DNA of 54,656 bases from Rivularia sp. MS3 (GTDB taxonomy: Bacteria; Cyanobacteriota; Cyanobacteriia; Cyanobacteriales; Nostocaceae), in assembly GCA_019192545.1 (NCBI GenBank), contig JAHCMI010000064.1, positions 1 through 54,656 on the forward strand, in the 5' to 3' direction. The notes under the pieces were generated by a model that was not told the DNA's origin, did not search any database, and saw only the letters and a list, made by a program, of their open reading frames with translations. Below are positions 26,213 through 35,247 of the stretch, piece after piece. Numbering within the stretch: the first letter of the stretch is position 1; every line of letters starts with the position of its first letter. Position numbers and translations under genes: made by a program.

Positions 26213-26794
26213 TTACGGATTAACTTCTTTTATATCCCAAACCCCGGATTCATTCCTAATATAAAGAGTCCGATTTTGCGGCTCTCCCCTTAACCTTAAA
26301 TGGTCAACTTTTACGGGTTCCAATAACAGCAAACAAAAGTTATCTGAGGGGTTGTTTTCATCTGGCGGCGATGGTGAAAATGCTTCTTGGTTGTCTCTGG
26401 GTTCTCCTGGATGTGCCCAAGCAAATTGGATACGAGCATTATCGGATAAATCTTGCCAAGTTGATTCCCGAACTTTCAATAATTCAGAATCTTGATAATC
26501 AGCATCAATAATTGTAATGTTTCCAGCAATGCGGAACTGTTCGCGTGTGTTAGTGAAATACCAGCAAATTTCTCCCCATGACTGATTTTGAATTTCTGTA
26601 ATTTTTTCGCTGCGAGTATCGGTAATAATTTTTAATTTATTCGTATCTTCCAGAAAACCGCGAAATACTACGGTACGATTGGCAGGAGTTCCATCATTGC
26701 GGACAGTTGCTAGCTGAAAATAGCGCGAATGCGGTTGATTGCGATTCTTTTTGAGAGCATTTGCTAAAAACGAGCGCCAAGGAGCAATAGACAT
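26213..26794 (-). CDS. FMN-dependent PPOX-type flavoprotein
   Basis: This protein of about 193 residues belongs to the pyridoxamine-5'-phosphate oxidase-like family found in cyanobacteria (Npun_F5749 type). It starts MSIAPWRSFLANALKKN and has FQLATVRNDGTPANRTVVFRGF and the late RIQFAWAHPGEPRDNQEAF and LLLEPVKVDHLRL segments. A longer frame starting at 26869 would add 25 residues encoded by STRR heptamers (repeated TTINYQLS), which I judge to be non-genic. It probably reduces or oxidises a small substrate using FMN; no pathway is visible from the neighbours. Confidence 0.83.
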   Translation of the reverse strand: MSIAPWRSFLANALKKNRNQPHSRYFQLATVRNDGTPANRTVVFRGFLEDTNKLKIITDTRSEKITEIQNQSWGEICWYFTNTREQFRIAGNITIIDADYQDSELLKVRESTWQDLSDNARIQFAWAHPGEPRDNQEAFSPSPPDENNPSDNFCLLLLEPVKVDHLRLRGEPQNRTLYIRNESGVWDIKEVNP

Positions 26795-26799
26795 TTCAA

Positions 26800-26974
26800 G
26801 AGTTAGTTGATGGTTGATGGTTGATAGTTGATAGTTGATGGTTGTTAGTTGATGGTTGACGATGCACACCTTTCGAGGTGTAAGTTGATAGTTATTAATT
26901 TACTACTAACCGCTAACCACTAACCACTAACCACTAACCACTAACCACTAACCACTAACCACTAACTACTAACC
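26800..26974. repeat. STRR cluster: GTTGATG/GTTGATA and AACCACT heptamers
   Basis: Heptamers of GTTGATG/GTTGATA type lie at about 26800-26895. A nearly perfect array of AACCACT units, ten or so, lies at 26904-26974. It sits between the PPOX gene start and the RNR gene, and creates the false N-terminal extension of the PPOX frame. Confidence 0.9.
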
Positions 26975-27073
26975 AAATTCTTGTAGCGTAATTTCTAAAA
27001 TTGTGCAGTCTTTTATTGTAATGCTACTTGACGTATAGTCTTAATCTAATAGAAAAAAATATGCTATAAACAC

Positions 27074-30000
27074 ATGGTTCGAGAGCTTGAACGGAAACAC
27101 GTTGGTGCAGACTTTCCTCAAACAGCCCCTGCGGCAAATCCTGTATTTTTCAGGACTTACAGCCGTCGTCAGCAGCCTGAAGGTACTAGAGAATCTTGGA
27201 GACAGGTTTGCGATCGCACTCTCAAAGGTTTGGTTGAGTTGGGTAAGCTGACTCAAGATGAAGCCTTGCTTTTAGATGAGATGCAGCGCAATTTGAAGGC
27301 TTTACCAAGTGGTAGATGGTTATGGGTGGGCGGCACGAATTGGCTGGCTCAACCGAAGAATTTTTCGGGTGCTTACAACTGTACTTCCACAAACGTCATC
27401 GACTGGAGCGCTTTCGGTTTGATGATGGATTTGGCGATGATGGGCTGCGGTACGGGAGCAATTTTAGAGCCTAAATATATTAATCAGTTACCTAGTATCC
27501 GCAATCGTTTAAACGTAACGGTAGTAGGTGACATTGGTAAAACTATAGCTAACGAACGCCGTGAATTTACGGAAACAAAAATAGAAGCAAATCAAGCCAC
27601 TATTTATGTCGGAGATAGCCGTCACGGTTGGGTAAAGTCCTATCAAACCCTTTTAGAATTATCTACCGACAAACGCTTTAACGAAGAAGTTGAGGTAACA
27701 GTTGATGTCAGCGATATTCGCAAAGCTGGCGAACCATTACAAGGTTTCGGTGGTATGGCTAATCCGGTGAAGTTACCGGGACTTTATCAGCGTTGTGCTG
27801 CGATTCTTAATAAAGCTGTTGGTAGAAAATTAACTTCGGTTGAATGCTGTTTGTTGATTGATGAAGCTGCTGCATGTGTGGTCGCAGGAAATATTCGCAG
27901 ATGTATCGCATACGGGTCAAGGGTTTCAGCCATTGATGGCATGAAGCCAATTCAAGATATTCAGGTGGGAGATTTAGTTTTAACTTCGTCTGGAGAATAC
28001 CGTCCTGTAGTTAATAAATTTATTCAGGGTAAGCAAGACGTTATAGAAATACGTACCCCTATAACCTCGATTCGCTGTACTGCTAACCATCGCGTTGCTG
28101 TATACGATGGGTTACGCTCCTATAAGTGGAAATATGCTAGTGAATTACAGCCAAAAGACCGGCTTATTTCTGTTCCTCACCTCAAAGGACTACCTTGTTC
28201 TACTACAGATTGGGCTTGGCTGGTAGGCTTTTTTATTGGAGACGGTCATGCTGATTTAGAATCAATCAAGAAACGTAATGGTGGAGGAGGTGTTGTTAGC
28301 TTTGCTATATCTACTCAACGTTTACAAGGTGAATTAGGAGAGAAGATTTTAAGAATTCTCAACAGTATGGGTTATAGTCCATCTTTACGAGTTCAAGGAA
28401 CCCATGCCAATATCAATGTTTATCGCAAAGAATTAGCTCAAGAACTTATCAAATACAAACAACCTTGGGAATGTCCTGTAATCCCCGAATTTGTTTGGAA
28501 AGGTAGTCGAGATATTCGTGGAGCTTTTCTAGCTGGTTTGAGCGATGCTGATGGTACTCCTTCAAGAAATGTACTTGTTAACTCTAATAAGTTAGAATTC
28601 CTGCGACAGGTTCAAAAATTAGCTTTATCTTTGGGTATTGCTACAACTTTGCACGAGCGCAAACCAAGAACTATTCAAGGAAGAGAAAAGGTATACGAGG
28701 GATGTCATTGGATTCACGTTCAAGGTTTACAATCCCAAGCGGTTACTGTAGGCTTAATCAATCAATTCGCTGTTCGGAACGAGTTTACTATTAAGTTAGC
28801 TAAAAAGAATGGTTTGACCTTACCCTACCAATATGTAAAAGAATTAGCTGCTACAGGATGGCAACCCGAAACTCTTTCTAGCGCTAACATAATTTGGGTA
28901 GATCCAAAAAGTAGACCCGGATATTTCAGGGATGCGAACTTTGATACGTTAATAGCTGAAGATTTGGTAAATCCTCACTGGTTACCTATAGAGGTTCAAT
29001 TTATAGCTCCTGCAGGTGAAGCCGAAACTTTTGATATTGAAGTTGAAGGTGACCACGAATTTATTGCTGATGGTTTGCTAGTACATAATTCAGCGGGAAT
29101 GCGTCAAGGTATCAGCGAAGACACCGCATTCGCTGACGCAAAAGCAAATTTATGGCAGCAAGGTGAAGATGGAAATTGGCGGATAGATCCAGAACGCGAT
29201 GCATTACGCATGGCAAATCACACCAGAGTTTTTCACCAAAAACCTACTTTAGAAGAATGTGTTAATGCCGTTCGCAAACAATATTACAGTGGTGAAGGTG
29301 CGATTCAATGGGCTGGTGAAGCTGTTGCTAGAGCAAACCTTGATTTATTAACTACGCCAGAACTTAAAACAGAATTTTTAAAAGCTTACCAGCAAGGTAA
29401 GGGTAAAGATTGGTTAGAGGAAAAGTATTCTTATCTTGATATACAAGAAATTGAGCATCGTTTGGATAGGTTTGGTTTAAATCCATGCGGAGAAATAATA
29501 GGTAGTAATTTTCACTGTAACCTCAGCGAAATCCACTTAAATCAAATCGATCCAGAAAATTACAAGGAGCAAGAACAAGCTTTTACGGCAGGTGCTTTAT
29601 CTGTTGCTGCTTTGTTAAATCACAAGTTCTTGGAACCCCGCTATCAATACAGCCGCGAACTTGACCCAATTGTCGGTGTATCTTTTACTGGCTTATTCGA
29701 TTTCTTTGTCCGTGCTTTTGGAGTAGATTGGTTGCGCTGGTGGACTGAAGGAAGACCTGCAACAAACCAAGGTTTAGACTTCAAACGTCGCGAGCAGGAA
29801 TATCTGAGCAGATGGAAAGATATCGTACATCGCGTAGTTTGGGAATATTGCGATCGCAACAACATAAAACGCCCAAATCGCTGTACTACAGTGCAACCGA
29901 GTGGAACCAAATCTTTGCTTACTGGAGCTTCTCCTGGATGGCATCCACCCAAAGCCCAAAGGTTCATTCGTCGGATAACTTTCCGTAAAAACGATCCGGT

Positions 30001-30562
30001 AGCAATGGCTTGTATTGATTACGGTTATTCAGTGGTTCCTTCTCAAACCGATAAAGATGAAAACGGAAATTTATTAAATGACCCCTTCGATTCTCGCTGT
30101 ACCGAGTGGTTGGTAGAAATTCCCGTTTCCGTTCCTTGGGCAGATTTACCGGGTGCTGATGCAATCGCTATCGATAAATTCAGCGCTTTGGCTCAAATGG
30201 ATTTTTATATGCAGGTGCAGCAATTTTATGTAACTCATAACACTTCAGCTACCATTGAAGTGCGAGAAAACGAAGTAGAAGAGCTAGGGAATAAGATATA
30301 TCAAGCCATTCAAAACGATGAAGGTTATATCAGCGCCGCACTTTTAGCAAGATTCGACGACCATCAAACCTTCCCTCGTTTACCATTTGAACCTATTAGC
30401 AAACAGCAATACGACGAACTGATGCAACAAGTAGAAAAACGCCGCGACACCAGCGATTTTCATAGTGCATTAAAGCGTTATGACTTTGGTGAATTAATGG
30501 AAGCAGGCCCATCAGGATGCGATTCCGATAAGTGCATGATGCCCGAAGAAAAACCCGTGTAA
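27074..30562 (+). CDS. nrdJ: Adenosylcobalamin-dependent (class II) ribonucleotide reductase with intein
   Basis: The 1162-residue precursor contains a 396-residue intein (residues 277-672); the spliced enzyme would be 766 residues. Extein motifs are CTSTNVIDWSAFGLMMDLAM near the N-terminus, NPCGEI (active-site Cys), CTTVQPSGTKSLLTGASPG and a C-terminal Cys pair in SGCDSDKCMM that re-reduces the active site. The sequence fits the monomeric class II (NrdJ, triphosphate-type) enzymes of cyanobacteria, which make a thiyl radical with coenzyme B12 and need no oxygen. Protein splicing must remove the intein to restore NIRR-SAGMRQG. It links to cobalt import (cbiMQO) and cobyrinate amidation (38778) elsewhere in the window. 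Confidence 0.95.
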   Translation: MVRELERKHVGADFPQTAPAANPVFFRTYSRRQQPEGTRESWRQVCDRTLKGLVELGKLTQDEALLLDEMQRNLKALPSGRWLWVGGTNWLAQPKNFSGAYNCTSTNVIDWSAFGLMMDLAMMGCGTGAILEPKYINQLPSIRNRLNVTVVGDIGKTIANERREFTETKIEANQATIYVGDSRHGWVKSYQTLLELSTDKRFNEEVEVTVDVSDIRKAGEPLQGFGGMANPVKLPGLYQRCAAILNKAVGRKLTSVECCLLIDEAAACVVAGNIRRCIAYGSRVSAIDGMKPIQDIQVGDLVLTSSGEYRPVVNKFIQGKQDVIEIRTPITSIRCTANHRVAVYDGLRSYKWKYASELQPKDRLISVPHLKGLPCSTTDWAWLVGFFIGDGHADLESIKKRNGGGGVVSFAISTQRLQGELGEKILRILNSMGYSPSLRVQGTHANINVYRKELAQELIKYKQPWECPVIPEFVWKGSRDIRGAFLAGLSDADGTPSRNVLVNSNKLEFLRQVQKLALSLGIATTLHERKPRTIQGREKVYEGCHWIHVQGLQSQAVTVGLINQFAVRNEFTIKLAKKNGLTLPYQYVKELAATGWQPETLSSANIIWVDPKSRPGYFRDANFDTLIAEDLVNPHWLPIEVQFIAPAGEAETFDIEVEGDHEFIADGLLVHNSAGMRQGISEDTAFADAKANLWQQGEDGNWRIDPERDALRMANHTRVFHQKPTLEECVNAVRKQYYSGEGAIQWAGEAVARANLDLLTTPELKTEFLKAYQQGKGKDWLEEKYSYLDIQEIEHRLDRFGLNPCGEIIGSNFHCNLSEIHLNQIDPENYKEQEQAFTAGALSVAALLNHKFLEPRYQYSRELDPIVGVSFTGLFDFFVRAFGVDWLRWWTEGRPATNQGLDFKRREQEYLSRWKDIVHRVVWEYCDRNNIKRPNRCTTVQPSGTKSLLTGASPGWHPPKAQRFIRRITFRKNDPVAMACIDYGYSVVPSQTDKDENGNLLNDPFDSRCTEWLVEIPVSVPWADLPGADAIAIDKFSALAQMDFYMQVQQFYVTHNTSATIEVRENEVEELGNKIYQAIQNDEGYISAALLARFDDHQTFPRLPFEPISKQQYDELMQQVEKRRDTSDFHSALKRYDFGELMEAGPSGCDSDKCMMPEEKPV
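27902..29089 (+). mobile_element. LAGLIDADG-containing intein in nrdJ
   Basis: The intein starts at Cys277 (CIAYGSRVSAIDG, block A), has TANHRV in block B and ends VHN at residue 672, followed by Ser as the +1 nucleophile. All splicing residues (first Cys, block B TxxH, penultimate His, final Asn, +1 Ser) are present. The centre holds a homing endonuclease with both LAGLIDADG helices: WLVGFFIGDGHAD and FLAGLSDADGTPS, each with its catalytic Asp. No frameshift is seen, so both splicing and homing may be active. It is inserted within the conserved NIRRSA site of class II enzymes. Confidence 0.93.
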
Positions 30563-30592
30563 CATTGAAGAATAAAGTATTGGAGATCAAAA

Positions 30593-30805
30593 ATGTTCCT
30601 TGAAGAACTAATGCCATTATTCAAAGAATTCACTCAGCACCCAGCTTCATTTATGGGCGGATTTGTTTCTGGTGTACTCAGACTCAGCCTTGCTGACGAT
30701 CCTGTAAAAAGCTGGTTAGCACAACAAACAAATACAACTAGTTTCCCTACTTCTACTAATGGGGCACATAATGGTAGCGGCCCTCAAACTATTTCAATTG
30801 ACTAA
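30593..30805 (+). CDS. Small protein downstream of nrdJ
   Basis: The 70-residue protein starts 30 bp after the nrdJ stop, with GGAGAT close before its ATG, so it is probably in the same transcript. Residues 1-45 are an amphipathic helical segment (LFKEFTQHPASFMGGFVSGVLRLSLADDPVKSWLAQQ); the rest is Ser/Thr/Asn-rich and probably disordered. I recognise no family. The Gly-rich hydrophobic stretch could touch membranes. The terminator at 30853-30881 follows 48 bp after its stop, supporting its reality as the last gene of the unit. Confidence 0.6.
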   Translation: MFLEELMPLFKEFTQHPASFMGGFVSGVLRLSLADDPVKSWLAQQTNTTSFPTSTNGAHNGSGPQTISID

Positions 30806-30852
30806 CGCAAATAGTTATTAGAAAGTTTTGGTTAAAAAATAGTTAAATTAAC

Positions 30853-30881
30853 AAGGTCTGCTGAAAATCAGTAGACCTTTT
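30853..30881 (+). terminator. Terminator of the nrdJ unit
   Basis: An 11-bp stem AGGTCTGCTGA/TCAGTAGACCT (one G-U pair) with an AAA loop is followed by TTT and a T-rich stretch. The position fits the end of nrdJ plus the small gene. Confidence 0.85.
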
Positions 30882-31468
30882 GCTTGTTCAAGCCTTTAGT
30901 TACAAGCTGCGATCGGGCAATCTAATTGCCAATACAGTCATAAATTCATTAACGGTTTGGAAATTTTAGGCATAGTATAAAAACTAGTATAAAAACTTAA
31001 TATGTATACGTAATTTTTGTAGAAAATTAATCAGTTATTCTTGTTCCCTGAAATATTATAAATACTGTTTTTCCCTGTCATGACGTTATCTTAGGTTTTT
31101 ATAGTCATATATTGTTTTTTATAAAACTAGAGACTTTTAGTAATTATTTTTACAGTTGATTGGGAAATATACAAGCTTTACTTTCTATGAATAAGTATAT
31201 ATAAGTTACACTGATTTCAACTTATAAAAGTTTGTAATATATCACACCTTGAAAATTAGGGCGATCGGGTACTATAAAAACGTATTAGTAAGTTTAGTCC
31301 TAAAGATGGTTCATTTTTAGTTAATGCTGCTATTTAAGTTGACTTTTAACTGGATAATCAACCTTTTGCAAATCAGACTTTTCTTTAGCCCAAAAAGCTA
31401 ACTGTCTGAGTTTTCCTTTTTGACTGAGCGATTCGCCATTAGTCCCTAGAAACGAACGTTAAGCACAT
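30882..31468. other. Long upstream region of the RNA-binding protein gene
   Basis: This is about 590 bp, AT-rich, without an ORF. The last 80 bp before the ATG are pyrimidine-rich (CTGAGTTTTCCTTTTTGACTGAG). Cyanobacterial rbp genes often have long, cold-responsive leaders, and such a role here is likely by analogy only. No riboswitch class was recognised. Confidence 0.4.
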
Positions 31469-31765
31469 ATGACTATTTACGTTGGAAATCTTTCCTATCG
31501 CGCTACTGAAGCAGACTTAAGAGCAGTTTTCACTGATTATGGTGAAGTTACTAGAGTTGTATTACCTACTGACCGCGAAACAGGTAGAATGCGCGGTTTT
31601 GCTTTTGTCGATCTCAGTGAAGAATCACAAGAGGACGAAGCTATTTCTGAGTTAGATGGAGCAGAATGGATGGGTCGTCAAATTCGCGTAAACAAAGCTA
31701 AGCCAAAAGAAGATAGCCGCCCTAATCGTGATTTCGTAAGAAAGCCTGATTTCCAAGAGCAATAA
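31469..31765 (+). CDS. RRM-type RNA-binding protein (Rbp family)
   Basis: The 98-residue protein has a single RRM: RNP2 IYVGNL (3-8) and RNP1 RGFAFVDL (about 43-50), with aromatic residues at the RNA-contact positions. The remaining C-terminal tail is short and charged (RPNRDFVRKPDFQEQ), without the Gly-rich domain of type I Rbps. Cyanobacterial Rbp proteins bind mRNA, are often cold-induced and help localise thylakoid-protein transcripts. It is monocistronic with a long leader and a 0.7-kb downstream gap. Confidence 0.93.
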   Translation: MTIYVGNLSYRATEADLRAVFTDYGEVTRVVLPTDRETGRMRGFAFVDLSEESQEDEAISELDGAEWMGRQIRVNKAKPKEDSRPNRDFVRKPDFQEQ

Positions 31766-32131
31766 ATTATTCTTATCTATATTAAGGCGGAAACACTCTC
31801 GTTATAATTTGTTTACTTTATACAGGAGCAGGCTATTACTTTAATAGTAATGTGTAGTCTGTTTAGTCTTCATAGCTACCGGTTTTGCTAGAGGAGAAAA
31901 GAAGTGAGTCAAATCCTAATTGTTCATTTCTTATTTAAATAAAATCCTGTAAGAAAAACTATGCCGAGTACCGCTCTAAACAATCTTAAAGTACGAATCA
32001 CTTACTGACTAAGGATTTTGTCAATCTTAGTTGAGTATGTTAACTTTGGCTGTTTGTATTTTCTCGCCTTATCAAACAGCTATAAATTATCTCCAAAAAT
32101 TTCTAAATTGCCAACAAACTTTATAGAAGCA

Positions 32132-32180
32132 ATCCCGACAAAATACTGATGGTGGGCAATACCATCAATAGTCGGGTTTT
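32132..32180 (+). terminator. Terminator-like double hairpin
   Basis: Outer CCCGAC (32134-32139)/GTCGGG (32171-32176) and inner TGATGGT/ACCATCA stems are followed by TTTT. It lies 367 bp after the RRM gene and 314 bp before fbp. It could end the rbp transcript, or a small RNA encoded in the 31766-32493 gap, where I find no ORF. Confidence 0.55.
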
Positions 32181-32493
32181 CTCGTTTTGACAAATATTAT
32201 TTGTAAAAAAGATATTGCAATATACTAATCAAAAACTGTAGCGATATACAAAGAAACGAAAAAACTATTTATAAAAGTCAAACGAAGCGGCTTTCAATAC
32301 ATACTTTAGATAGCATTTTTTTATATATTATACAAAAATAGAATCAGAAAAGCGTTATAGCTCAGAAAAAAGACGTAATGGTTTCTTTATTTTATCTAAA
32401 ATCATATTTGCGTTACTTAAATACCTTTCTAATATAGAGGCAGCAACCACGGCGTTGCAAACCACAACTTGCCAAATTAGCGAAAGGATTATT

Positions 32494-33519
32494 ATGGTAC
32501 AAGCGTCAGAACATGAAGATAAAGCTTTAGATAGAGATTGTACAACTTTATCGCGTCACGTCTTGCAGCAATTTCAAGGTTTTTCAGCGCAAGCACAAGA
32601 TTTAAGCGCCCTAATGAATCGCGTTGCGCTTGCAGGCAAGTTGGTTGCTCGTCATTTGAGCCGCGCTGGTTTAATGGAAGGCGTTCTTGGTTTTACTGGG
32701 GAAGTTAACGTCCAAGGAGAATCCGTCAAAAAGATGGATGTTTACGCTAACGATGTGTTTATCTCGGTTTTTAAGCAAAGCGGTTTAGTTTGTCGCTTGG
32801 CTTCCGAAGAAATGGATGAACCGTATTATATTCCCGAAAACTGCCCCATAGGTAGATATACTTTACTATATGACCCGATTGATGGTTCATCGAATACAGA
32901 CACAAACTTGAGTTTGGGTTCTATTTTCGCAATTCGTCAGCAGGAAGGGGATGATATTGACGGAAAAGCCAAAGATTTGCTTTCTACCGGTGATAAGCAA
33001 ATTGGAGCCGGTTATATCCTTTACGGCCCAAGTACCATGCTCGTCTACACTATGGGAAAAGGAGTTCATTCCTTCACACTCGATCCCAGCTTAGGTGAAT
33101 TTATACTTACGGAAGAAAATATTAAGATTCCCGATAGCGGTTCGGTGTATAGCGTCAACGAAGGAAATTTCTGGCAGTGGGAAGAATCAGTCAGAGAATA
33201 CGTTCGCTACGTTCACCGTACAGAAGGCTATTCGGCTCGCTACAGTGGAGCAATGGTCAGCGACATTCATCGAATTTTAGTTCAAGGTGGCGTATTTCTC
33301 TACCCCGGTACGGTACAAAAACCGGAAGGAAAATTACGCTTGCTATACGAATCTGCTCCTTTGGCTTATGTCATAGAACAGGCAGGTGGTCGCGCTACTA
33401 CTGGTAGGATGAATATCTTGGATGTTGTACCCCAAAAGCTACACCAGCGTACTCCTTTAATCATCGGTAGTAAAGAGAATGTGGCGAAGGTGGAATCTTT
33501 TATTCAAAACGGGCACTGA
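32494..33519 (+). CDS. fbp: Fructose-1,6-bisphosphatase class I
   Basis: The 341-residue enzyme dephosphorylates fructose-1,6-bisphosphate in gluconeogenesis and carbon fixation or the oxidative pentose phosphate loop. The metal/substrate motif [21 protein letters not shown] and the C-terminal [26 protein letters not shown] are diagnostic. I start at ATG 32494 ([23 protein letters not shown]), which fits the family, not the in-frame TTG at 32455. It is the first gene of fbp-tal-zwf-opcA, the order known from Nostoc punctiforme, where the cluster supports dark and nitrogen-fixing metabolism. The downstream gap of 348 bp is mainly GAGCAGTCAACAGT-type STRR (33520-33605). Confidence 0.96.
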   Translation: MVQASEHEDKALDRDCTTLSRHVLQQFQGFSAQAQDLSALMNRVALAGKLVARHLSRAGLMEGVLGFTGEVNVQGESVKKMDVYANDVFISVFKQSGLVCRLASEEMDEPYYIPENCPIGRYTLLYDPIDGSSNTDTNLSLGSIFAIRQQEGDDIDGKAKDLLSTGDKQIGAGYILYGPSTMLVYTMGKGVHSFTLDPSLGEFILTEENIKIPDSGSVYSVNEGNFWQWEESVREYVRYVHRTEGYSARYSGAMVSDIHRILVQGGVFLYPGTVQKPEGKLRLLYESAPLAYVIEQAGGRATTGRMNILDVVPQKLHQRTPLIIGSKENVAKVESFIQNGH

Positions 33520-33605
33520 ACATTGAGCAGTCAACAGTGAGCAGTCAACAGTGAGCAGTGAACTGTTGTTCACCCGGAGGGTGTGAATCATCAGTCAACA
33601 GCCAA
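33520..33605. repeat. STRR: AACAGTGAGCAGTC heptamer array
   Basis: Repeated GAGCAGT/CAACAGT heptamers lie in the fbp-tal spacer, interrupted by a GTTCACCCGGAGGGTGTGAA hairpin (about 33569-33589). A second shorter cluster (CTGATAACTG...) lies near 33728-33772. An in-frame upstream extension of tal (from 33766) runs through it and is unlikely to be real. Confidence 0.8.
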
Positions 33606-33867
33606 CAGTGTGACTAGCGATTAAGAAATAGTTAGTAATGGCTTATGGCATGGTTTTAAATCTTCATGAGATGCTTTTCACCTTAAATCGGTGATTAACT
33701 AAAACGAATGTTCGCATTATCAAGACACTGATAACTGCTCGCTGTTAACTGATAACTGTTTACTGTTGACTGTAAATTTTATTCCTTTGGTGAGTATCAA
33801 TACAAAGGTTTTAGGAGCATTAATAGATAAAGACACAAAAATAAATTTCGGAGTGAAATATAAACAT

Positions 33868-35019
33868 ATGGGCATCACCACAAATCAATTATTAGAAATT
33901 AACAAATTCGGCCAAAGTATTTGGATGGATAATTTAAGTCGCGATATTATCCAGTCCGGAGAACTTAAAAATATGGTGGAAAATCAAGGTATCAAAGGGA
34001 TTACCTCGAATCCAAGTATTTTTGAAAAGGCAATTGCTGGTAATGCTATTTACGATAAAGATATAGAAGCCGGGATTAGCAAAGGATTATCAACCCAAGA
34101 AATTTACGAATCTTTAGCTTTTGAAGATATTCGTAATGCTTGCGATATTTTGCGTCCAGTATACGAAGCGACTGATGGATTAGATGGTTATGTAAGCATT
34201 GAAGTACCGCCAACTATTGCCAACGATACCCAAAAAACTATCGAAGAAGCAAGACGCTATTTTAAAGAAGTCAATCGGGAAAATCTAATGATTAAAATTC
34301 CCGGAACAGAAGCAGGTTTACCAGCAGTAGAGCAAGTAATATCTGAGGGCATGAATGTCAATATTACACTGTTATTTTCCGTCGATAGTTATGTAAATAC
34401 CGCTTGGGCTTACATTCGCGGTTTAGAAAAACGAGTCGCCGAAGGTAAAGATATTAGCAAAATTTCTTCTGTAGCTAGTTTTTTCCTCAGCCGAATTGAT
34501 TCTAAAATTGATGGAAAAATCGACGAAAAATTAGGCAAAGGTGTTGACGATATTAACTTAGAAGCAAAACTCAAATCAGTAAAAGGAAAAGTCGCGATCG
34601 CTAATGCGAAGATTGCCTATCAGGAGTACAAAAAAATTATAAGTGACAAGCGTTGGCAAGCTTTAGCTGAAAAAGGTGCCAACGTGCAGCGTTTGCTATG
34701 GGCAAGCACAAGCACCAAAGATCCAAGCTACAGCGATGTTATGTACGTTGATGAGTTAATTGGTAAAGATACCGTTAATACCCTGCCACCAGTAACAATC
34801 GAAGCCTGTGCCGACCATTGTGATGTAGAGTCCCGAGTCGAAACCGAGGTAGAAGCAGCGTACAAAGTTATCGAAAGTCTCAAAGACCCAGATATTAACA
34901 TTGACCTTGATACTGTCATGGATGAATTACTTGCAGAAGGCATTGATAAGTTTATCAAACCCTTCCAATCCTTAATAAGTTCCTTAGAAGACAAAGTAAA
35001 GCAATTATCGCCTGTTTAA
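33868..35019 (+). CDS. tal: Transaldolase
   Basis: The 383-residue transaldolase is of the long type found in Nostocales. The Schiff-base lysine lies in NLMIKIPGTEAGLPA. TSNPSIFEKAI, FSVDSYVNTAWAYIRGLEKR, SVASFFLSRID and LWASTSTKDPSYSDVMYVDELIG are family motifs. The start is ATG 33868 (MGITTNQLLEINKFGQSIWMDNL); the 34 residues available upstream are not family-like. It interconverts sedoheptulose-7-P and glyceraldehyde-3-P with erythrose-4-P and fructose-6-P, feeding carbon back to zwf. The 228-bp gap to zwf contains heptamers of GGGCATTGGG and CCTAATTCC types. Confidence 0.96.
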   Translation: MGITTNQLLEINKFGQSIWMDNLSRDIIQSGELKNMVENQGIKGITSNPSIFEKAIAGNAIYDKDIEAGISKGLSTQEIYESLAFEDIRNACDILRPVYEATDGLDGYVSIEVPPTIANDTQKTIEEARRYFKEVNRENLMIKIPGTEAGLPAVEQVISEGMNVNITLLFSVDSYVNTAWAYIRGLEKRVAEGKDISKISSVASFFLSRIDSKIDGKIDEKLGKGVDDINLEAKLKSVKGKVAIANAKIAYQEYKKIISDKRWQALAEKGANVQRLLWASTSTKDPSYSDVMYVDELIGKDTVNTLPPVTIEACADHCDVESRVETEVEAAYKVIESLKDPDINIDLDTVMDELLAEGIDKFIKPFQSLISSLEDKVKQLSPV

Positions 35020-35247
35020 TAAATAAGGAATGGGAATAGGGGATTGGGCATTGGGCATTGGTGATAGGAAAAAGGAGACAATGAGAAATTTATTCCTAAT
35101 TCCTAATTCCTCACTCCTAACTCTTAACTCATAACTCTCAACCTAAAATCCCATTACCTTACCAATTTTCCTATGCCCCATGCGCGATGCCCAATGCCCT
35201 ATTCCCAATTCCAGTAAATGTAAATCTAAAATCCAAAATCACTCATT

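Noticed and set aside
26795-26869. N-terminal extension of the PPOX flavoprotein
   Set aside because: Encoded by GTTGATG-type heptamers; family N-terminus begins at MSIAPWRSFL.
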